The position numbers and the translations under genes are program-made. This document shows, piece by piece, positions 32,956-37,873 of a stretch of DNA of 37,873 bases. Position 1 is the stretch's first letter. Each line of letters opens with the position of its first letter. The notes under the pieces are model-generated. The model saw nothing but the letters and a program-made list of their open reading frames with translations. It ran no database searches and was not told the DNA's origin. The DNA lies in the NCBI RefSeq assembly GCF_002250505.1, contig NZ_NJGY01000002.1:1-37873 (forward strand), in the 5' to 3' direction. The stretch comes from Janthinobacterium sp. PC23-8 (lineage in GTDB: Bacteria > Pseudomonadota > Gammaproteobacteria > Burkholderiales > Burkholderiaceae_D).

Positions 32956-35166
32956 ATGGAAATTAAAGTCAACTTTCTCGACAAGCTGCGCCTCGAAGCC
33001 AAGTTCGATGATTTCACGGTCATCGCCGACCAGCCGATCCGCTACAAGGGCGATGGCTCGGCGCCTGGTCCCTTCGATTATTTTCTGGCCTCGTCGGCCT
33101 TGTGCGCGGCTTATTTCGTCAAGTTGTACTGCGATACGCGCAATATCCCGACCGAGCATATCCGCCTGTCGCAAAACAATATCGTCGATCCTGACAACCG
33201 CTACCAGCAGATTTTCAAGATCCAGGTCGAATTGCCGGCCGATATCTCGGCCAAGGACCGCCAGGGCATCTTGCGCTCGATCGACCGCTGCACGGTCAAG
33301 AAAGTGGTGCAGACCGGCCCCGAATTCGTGATCGAGGAAGTGGAGAACCTGGACGCCGACGCCCAGGGCCTGCTGATGCTGAGCGCCGATCCACAGACCC
33401 GCACCCATATCGCCGGCAAGGATTTGCCGCTGGAGCAAACCATTGCCAATATGTCGGCCATCCTGGCTGGCCTGGGCATGAAGATTGAAATCGCCTCATG
33501 GCGCAATATCGTGCCCAATGTGTGGTCGCTGCATATCCGCGACGCCCATTCGCCGATGTGTTTTACCAACGGCAAGGGCGCCACCAAGGAAAGCGCGCTC
33601 GCCTCGGCGCTGGGCGAATTCATCGAACGCATGAATTTCAACCATTTTTATGGCGGCGCCTACTGGGGCGAGGATATCGCCAACGCGCCGTTCGTCCATT
33701 ACCCGGACGAGCGCTGGTTCAAGCCCGGCCGCAACGACAAGCTGCCGAAGGAAATCCTCGACAAGCACAGCCTGGCCATCTACAACCCCGACGGCGAATT
33801 GCGTGCCTCGCACCTGGTCGACACCAATTCCGGCAATGCCGCGCGCGGCATCTGCTCGCTGCCGTATGTGCGCCAGTCCGACGGCAAGGTCGTGTATTTC
33901 CCGTCCAACCTGATCGAAAACCTGTACGTCAGCAATGGCATGAGCGCCGGCAATACGCTGGCCGAAGCGCAGGTGCAGTGTTTGTCCGAGATTTTCGAGC
34001 GCGCCGTCAAGCGTGAAATCCTCGAAGGCGAAATGGCCTTGCCCGACGTGCCGCAAGAGGTGCTGGCGAAATACCCGGGCATCGTGGCCGGCATCCGGGG
34101 CCTGGAAGAGCAGGGCTTTCCGGTGCTGGTCAAGGATGCTTCCCTGGGCGGCGTCTATCCGGTCATGTGCGTGACCCTGATGAACCCGCGCACCGGCGGC
34201 GTGTTTGCCTCGTTTGGCGCACACCCGAGCCTGGAAGTGGCGCTGGAGCGCAGCCTGACGGAATTGCTGCAGGGCCGCAGCTTCGAAGGACTGAACGACC
34301 TGCCGCGCCCGACCTTTGCCAGCAACGCTGTTACCGAACCGAACAACTTTGTCGAGCACTTCATCGATTCGAGCGGCATCGTCTCGTGGCGCTTCTTCAG
34401 CGCCAGGGCGGACTACGATTTTGTCGAATGGGATTTTTCCGGCCATGGCGAAAACTCCAATGCCGAAGAGGCGGCCACCCTGTTCGGCATCCTGGCCGAC
34501 ATGGGCAAGGAGGCCTATATGGCGGTCTACGACAATCTGGGCGCGGCCGCCTGCCGCATCCTGGTACCCGGCTACTCGGAAGTGTATCCGGTGGAAGACC
34601 TGGTATGGGACAACACCAACAAGGCGCTGCTGTTCCGCGAGGATATCCTGAACCTGCATCGCCTCGACAATGCCAGCCTGGAAGCGCTGCTGGACCGCCT
34701 GGAAAACAGCGAACTCGACGAATACGGTGATATCGCCACCCTGATCGGCGTGGAATTCGATGAAAACACGGTCTGGGGCCAGCTGACGACCTTGGAACTG
34801 AAGCTGCTGATTCAATTGGCCTTGCAGCATTTCGACGAAGCGCAGGAGCTGGTCGAAGCCTTCCTGCAATACAACGACAACACGGTCGAGCGGCGCCTGT
34901 TCTACCAGGCGCTCAATGTGGTGCTGGAAGTGGAGCTTGACGACGAGCTGGAACTGGACGACTACGTCGTCAATTTCCGCCGCATGTTTGGCGACGCGCG
35001 CATGGACGCGGTGCTCGGTTCCATGGACGGCAGCGTGCGTTTCCATGGCCTGACGCCCACCAGCATGAAGCTGGAAGGGCTGGACCGCCACCAGCGCCTG
35101 ATCGACAGCTTCAGGAAACTGCATGTGGCAAGGGGCAAGGCCATGGCTGCTTCCAGCGACGCTTGA
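32956..35166 (+). CDS. ycaO: OsmC-YcaO fusion protein
   Basis: 736 residues. Residues 1-140 form an OsmC-like domain with APGPFDYFLASSALCAAYF and both redox cysteines expected of that family (Cys50, Cys112). From about 160 to 560 follows a YcaO domain with FTNGKGATKESALASALGEF, ERMNFNHFYGG, SNGMSAGNTLAEAQVQCLSE and ASFGAHPSLEVALERSLTEL, the ATP/Mg-binding regions. The final 170 residues are the acidic, helical C-terminal region also seen in E. coli YcaO, which aids RimO in beta-methylthiolation of ribosomal protein S12. The fusion is known in other proteobacteria. No ribosomally made peptide gene is beside it, so a RiPP role is unlikely. ATG 32956 is chosen over an upstream in-frame TTG (32944). 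Single-gene unit. Confidence 0.93.
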   Translation: MEIKVNFLDKLRLEAKFDDFTVIADQPIRYKGDGSAPGPFDYFLASSALCAAYFVKLYCDTRNIPTEHIRLSQNNIVDPDNRYQQIFKIQVELPADISAKDRQGILRSIDRCTVKKVVQTGPEFVIEEVENLDADAQGLLMLSADPQTRTHIAGKDLPLEQTIANMSAILAGLGMKIEIASWRNIVPNVWSLHIRDAHSPMCFTNGKGATKESALASALGEFIERMNFNHFYGGAYWGEDIANAPFVHYPDERWFKPGRNDKLPKEILDKHSLAIYNPDGELRASHLVDTNSGNAARGICSLPYVRQSDGKVVYFPSNLIENLYVSNGMSAGNTLAEAQVQCLSEIFERAVKREILEGEMALPDVPQEVLAKYPGIVAGIRGLEEQGFPVLVKDASLGGVYPVMCVTLMNPRTGGVFASFGAHPSLEVALERSLTELLQGRSFEGLNDLPRPTFASNAVTEPNNFVEHFIDSSGIVSWRFFSARADYDFVEWDFSGHGENSNAEEAATLFGILADMGKEAYMAVYDNLGAAACRILVPGYSEVYPVEDLVWDNTNKALLFREDILNLHRLDNASLEALLDRLENSELDEYGDIATLIGVEFDENTVWGQLTTLELKLLIQLALQHFDEAQELVEAFLQYNDNTVERRLFYQALNVVLEVELDDELELDDYVVNFRRMFGDARMDAVLGSMDGSVRFHGLTPTSMKLEGLDRHQRLIDSFRKLHVARGKAMAASSDA

Positions 35167-35345
35167 GCTTCCATCCATGATGCGGGGGGGCATGGCTCTG
35201 TAAAGGGCCGAAACTCGCGCGCATCGCCGCGATGTCGTGATCGTGGAGCAAGTGGTGGTGCCGCTTGTACAAGCCGGCCAATGCGGGCTTGTTCAGGCTG
35301 GCGACAGCCTTGCCCCGGTCGTCATAAGCGTGGACAACAATCTCC
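35167..35345. other. Unexplained junction between ycaO and the IS66 remnant
   Basis: No complete gene. GC content stays high. On the minus strand a frame is open across the whole stretch and reads plausibly (EIVVHAYDDRGKAVASL, LAGLYKRHHHLLHDHD), but it begins inside the transposase fragment's antisense and has no recognised homologue. It may be a broken piece of another gene or the other side of a rearrangement. A G-rich run GGGGGG occurs at about 35182-35188. Confidence 0.35.
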
Positions 35346-35672
35346 TTGAAGGCTGGCCGGGTCAAGCAATCGGTTGCCTTCAACCTGTTGCAGCGCTTGC
35401 GCCGGTATGCCGACGCGGTGCTGCTGTTCGTGTCCGATCTCGCCGTGCCGTTCACCAACAACTGCGGCGAACACGCCATCCGCATGCCCAAGGTGAAGCA
35501 GGAAATTTCCGGCTCGTTCCGCACTTTGCTGGGTGCCCAAAACTTCTGCGTCATTCGCTCCTGCCTCGACACGCTGCGCAAACAAGGCCATGGCATGCTC
35601 GCCCTCCTGCAACGCGCCTCCGCTCGAAATCCGATTCAGCCAGCACCGGCTGAAAAGTTGCATAACAGATAA
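35346..35672 (+). pseudogene. IS66-family transposase, C-terminal remnant
   Basis: About 105 codons encode the end of an IS66 DDE transposase: GRVKQSVAFNLLQRLRRYAD, VLLFVSDLAVPFTNNCGEHA (VPFTNN with the following acidic residue is the catalytic Glu region), MPKVKQEISGSFRTLLGAQN and CVIRSCLDTLRKQGH. The rest of the transposase and the tnpA/tnpB companions are missing; a stop at 35325-35327 lies just upstream in this frame. The element is therefore dead. It separates the conserved chromosome from the AT-rich cassette. A TTAC at 35692-35695 could be the right end, as IS66 ends commonly read GTAA inward, but this is weak. Confidence 0.85.
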
Positions 35673-35691
35673 AACCTACATTCGCTGTGAT

Positions 35692-35740
35692 TTACAAGGG
35701 TTCGGCAGTCATGAAATGCCCCAAAAAGAACCCTCTGTAA
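35692..35740. repeat. Imperfect inverted repeat at the cassette's left edge
   Basis: TTACAAGGGTTC (35692-35703) mirrors GAACCCTCTGTAA (35728-35740): GGGTTC/GAACCC and TTACA/TGTAA pair, with a one-base offset in between and a 24-base loop. It follows the minus-strand stop at 35745 and could form a hairpin at the end of the cassette transcript, or be a decayed element end. The long loop argues against a standard terminator. Confidence 0.5.
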
Positions 35741-35744
35741 CAAA

Positions 35745-36629
35745 TTAAATTTTAAGTCTGGACACAAGAACATCGTGCGCTCGGCACAGCGAATGATATA
35801 AATACGCAACGCTTGCAGGAATGTTCTGCTCCGTCGGCTTCAAGGTCACACTACCAGCCCAGGCATGGGCAGATCCCCTCGAACGGATAATAGAGGTAAA
35901 ATTTTTAGCCAAATCGCGCCCCTTGTCGCCATAGTAATTACTCTTTATGTAATTCCATGTATTTCGGATGTCGCTTGGATTGCACCAACCATCACTCCCT
36001 TTTGCTATCTGCTTCATCAATTCTAGATATTTGATCCGGCTATCATTTACGCTGATTTTATTTAAAAGTCGATGAAAGCTATTCCAAGCTAACTGGTGGG
36101 GTTTTCCCCCATGTTTTCGAAAAAGCAAATTTACCTCTCCCGACATATCACCATGACTGGCAACAACGTAAAAGGGTGTCGACTTATCCACAATCATAGC
36201 ATTACGTATTGAAGGTGGCTCATCCGCAAGAATTCCCCTGAATTCGTCTTCGGAGAAATTCATGATAAAAGTACCCGATCCTTTTGCTATGTCGTTAGAT
36301 ATAAAATAGCAAGCGTAATAAGCGGTGACTAGAATCCAGGCCGGATGAGCTCCTGCCTCTATTAACGCGGAAAGACTAAGACATTGCTCGGCAATTCGAA
36401 CTTTTCCAAAATGAAGCTCAGTTAAAACAGCGCTTAAGTAATCAGACTTCGCTACCGACATTTCTAATTCAGTCGAAGTGCAACTCACTATCGCTTTAGA
36501 AACCACTCCATCCGAAAGAGTATTCTTTATGGTATCGGCAAAAGAAAATTGATCGGGAAGATCAGAAGGATCGAGACCTAAGCCGGACAAATGGGTAAAC
36601 GAGACCCCGGCAATATCCTCATGTATCAT
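35745..36629 (-). CDS. Unrecognised 294-residue protein, possible HEPN-like fold; partner of the DGQHR gene
   Basis: I do not recognise this family with confidence. The protein is largely helical and soluble, with no signal peptide. Residues 80-116 include AWILVTAYYACYFISNDIAK, a pattern resembling the first long helices of HEPN-type domains; RSRGSAH (249-255) would match a loose R-x5-H motif, but I cannot show it is catalytic. RNTWNYIKSNYYGDKGRDLA (222-241) is another conspicuous segment. ATG 36629-36627 is chosen: its A is the last base of the upstream TGA (TGATG coupling), one codon after an in-frame TTG. Composition is much more AT-rich (about 35-42% GC) than the rest of the window, indicating recent transfer with its partner. 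Confidence 0.8.
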   Translation of the reverse strand: MIHEDIAGVSFTHLSGLGLDPSDLPDQFSFADTIKNTLSDGVVSKAIVSCTSTELEMSVAKSDYLSAVLTELHFGKVRIAEQCLSLSALIEAGAHPAWILVTAYYACYFISNDIAKGSGTFIMNFSEDEFRGILADEPPSIRNAMIVDKSTPFYVVASHGDMSGEVNLLFRKHGGKPHQLAWNSFHRLLNKISVNDSRIKYLELMKQIAKGSDGWCNPSDIRNTWNYIKSNYYGDKGRDLAKNFTSIIRSRGSAHAWAGSVTLKPTEQNIPASVAYLYHSLCRAHDVLVSRLKI

Positions 36630-37612
36630 CAAAGAAGCCCGGCGGGTGTACCAAGTCGTTGACTATGAATTTCTAACAATGTGCTTAGTTCCGCTGCCAG
36701 CTCGTTGATTGCTTGTTGGTTCGATCCCGAATGTCTATCCATATCTACGCTTGAAATCCCATCTAGTATTTGCGTCATTGCATCAGTCGAATAATTTTTA
36801 CAATGCATGATGGAAAGATGACAGACTTTATCGAAAACCTTGAAAACTGCCTGAAAAAATGCAGAAGTTACTAATCTTCCAGATTTACCATCAACTTTAT
36901 CTAAAACTCGCTCGACAGCCGAAAGATAGTTAATTAAAAGTCTTTTCTTGTCCTCATATGTAAATTGGCCGAGGATGTCACCGGTGAGTAGAGGATCGAC
37001 GGCAGCTTGGAATGGAACTAAAGATAACCGACCTGGTCCAGACGATGTTGCACTCATACGATCGTATAACGGAGATTCCGGTGATTCGTTTAGATCCTTG
37101 AAAAGCCGATTGCGAATTGCGTCGATGGAGTCAGGCTCTGATAAAAATTTCATTAACTCAATCCGCAGAGTTTTAGGAACTCCTTTTTGCGTTGAATTAA
37201 TATCAAGGAAGTACTGCACTTCTTCTCTATGATCAAGTCCGTCTAAAATGCAAACCGGCAAGCGAATTTCATTGGCAGCTTTTTCGGATCCATACAATCG
37301 ATGCTGGCCATCAATAACAAAAAAAGAACCGGCCTCTAAATTGATGCTTAAAATGTCGTCTTTAAAAGAAAGTTGCGCATTTTCCTGTGCGCTTAATACA
37401 ATAGCGCCGGGTAGAATATTTCCTGCATCAATATATTCCGCAATTGCTGTCGCCCTTTTTTCACTAAGGAAGCGCTGATATCCTACATTGGGATCTTCAT
37501 CGACGCGAGAAACTTTAGAGAACTGGAAAATTTCTTTAGCAGTCATCGCCGTTAAATAAAAATCCACATTTCCATTTCCGATGTTAAATGCGTGTACTTT
37601 GATAGTAGCCAT
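36629..37612 (-). CDS. DGQHR-domain protein (DndB-related, ParB-like superfamily)
   Basis: 327 residues. Family motifs: GYQRFLSEKRATAIAEYI (44-61), FFVIDGQHRLYGSEKA with DGQHR at 101-105, and EEVQYFLDINSTQKGVPKTL (130-149), where an Asn-Ser-x-Gln step follows the second strand. DGQHR proteins include DndB, the regulator of DNA phosphorothioation, and proteins found in 7-deazaguanine and other DNA-modification or defence islands; many are stand-alone and uncharacterised. No dndCDE or dpd genes are visible here. ATG 37612 has a good ribosome-binding site (GAGGAA, reverse complement at about 37616-37621). First gene of the AT-rich two-gene unit; its TGA shares one base with the next ATG. Role in DNA binding or modification is inferred from the family. 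Confidence 0.85.
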   Translation of the reverse strand: MATIKVHAFNIGNGNVDFYLTAMTAKEIFQFSKVSRVDEDPNVGYQRFLSEKRATAIAEYIDAGNILPGAIVLSAQENAQLSFKDDILSINLEAGSFFVIDGQHRLYGSEKAANEIRLPVCILDGLDHREEVQYFLDINSTQKGVPKTLRIELMKFLSEPDSIDAIRNRLFKDLNESPESPLYDRMSATSSGPGRLSLVPFQAAVDPLLTGDILGQFTYEDKKRLLINYLSAVERVLDKVDGKSGRLVTSAFFQAVFKVFDKVCHLSIMHCKNYSTDAMTQILDGISSVDMDRHSGSNQQAINELAAELSTLLEIHSQRLGTPAGLL

Positions 37613-37634
37613 AAATTCCTCATGTACGTAATAA

Positions 37635-37714
37635 ATTGATTGTAACGAAAATAAGACTTTATAGCTACGTCAATCAATCCATATCGTTCTAGATATATTT
37701 TTTCATTAATGAAA
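37635..37714 (-). promoter_or_regulatory. Promoter/operator region of the DGQHR cassette with two dyads
   Basis: A perfect 14-base palindrome TTTCATTAATGAAA lies at 37701-37714. Closer to the gene, ATTGATTG (37635-37642) and CAATCAAT (37671-37678) form an 8-base inverted repeat whose 28-base loop contains TTTATA at 37658-37663, that is TATAAA on the minus strand, a candidate -10. No good -35 was found. The layout suits autoregulation by a DNA-binding gene product. Confidence 0.45.
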
Positions 37715-37789
37715 TCAATGACTTACAACCGATTTTCCTGAGGCATCGCGGGCATGGAGACGAACGCATAATGCTTGCGGTTGATACGG

Positions 37790-37873
<84 letters not shown>

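Noticed and set aside
33496..35193. A 565-codon minus-strand frame opposite ycaO
   Set aside because: Mirror frame of a strongly conserved plus-strand gene; no recognisable domain.
35692..35695. IS66 right terminal end at TTAC
   Set aside because: Four bases are far too few, no matching left end or 8-base duplication was found, and the element is badly truncated.
37723..37789. Possible C-terminal end of another minus-strand gene (reading ...RINRKHYAFVSMPAMPQENRL then stop)
   Set aside because: Only about 21 codons before the artefactual C run, no recognised family; cannot be told from chance.

Overview
The window is about 38 kb of high-GC (roughly 65% by eye) Gram-negative DNA. AdeB-like RND efflux, TonB-dependent receptors, SsuABC-type transport, an ArsH operon and an OsmC-YcaO fusion together suggest a betaproteobacterium, probably Oxalobacteraceae (Janthinobacterium/Duganella/Massilia type). 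That placement is an inference from gene content and composition, not a search result. The right end is a contig end that runs into an 84-base C tract, which is almost certainly a sequencing artefact.

Layout. (1) 1-465: tail of an unrecognised gene and a bidirectional terminator. (2) 465-2955, minus strand: response regulator, sensor kinase, nitroreductase. (3) 3089-8769, plus strand, divergent from the regulator: a complete tripartite RND efflux system (lipoprotein adaptor, AdeB/AcrB-like pump, NodT-type outer-membrane lipoprotein), arranged like adeRS-adeABC; an orphan family-3 solute-binding protein follows. (4) 9688-31321, all plus strand: a 21.6-kb run that reads as an organosulfur/amino-compound scavenging supercluster. 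It holds a Tat-exported FAD amine oxidase with an exported RidA-type imine deaminase, two TonB-dependent receptors with their own TonB-ExbB-ExbD, a LysR regulator, an SsuBC-type ABC permease and ATPase with two different binding proteins, a DszC/SfnB-type flavoprotein, two bacterial-luciferase-type monooxygenases, a D-2-hydroxyacid dehydrogenase, a class II aldolase, a cysteine-dioxygenase-type enzyme and a four-domain rhodanese. A strong terminator closes the run at 31352-31391. (5) 31389-32864: arsR-arsC-arsH with a clear promoter/operator but no arsenite pump. (6) 32956-35166: OsmC-YcaO fusion protein. (7) 35167-35740: debris, including an IS66 transposase C-terminal fragment. (8) 35745-37612, minus strand: an AT-rich two-gene cassette (a DGQHR-domain protein related to DndB, and an unrecognised, possibly HEPN-like partner) with tightly coupled translation and palindromic promoter DNA.

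How the genes fit together. In the sulfur region, receptors energised by the local TonB complex would bring a large or scarce substrate across the outer membrane. Periplasmic oxidation and deamination (amine oxidase plus RidA) may process it there. The ABC transporter would take products to the cytoplasm, where flavin monooxygenases release sulfite or oxidised sulfur, and the dioxygenase and rhodanese handle thiol/sulfane sulfur. The dehydrogenase and aldolase may deal with the carbon skeleton. Two promoters in this region (before the amine oxidase and before the permease) share a conserved 24-base element at the same distance from their -10 boxes, suggesting one regulator.

Best candidates for something new: the AT-rich DGQHR cassette (possible defence or DNA-modification-linked module), the exported oxidase-RidA pair, and the supercluster as a dedicated uptake and desulfuration system for an unidentified substrate.
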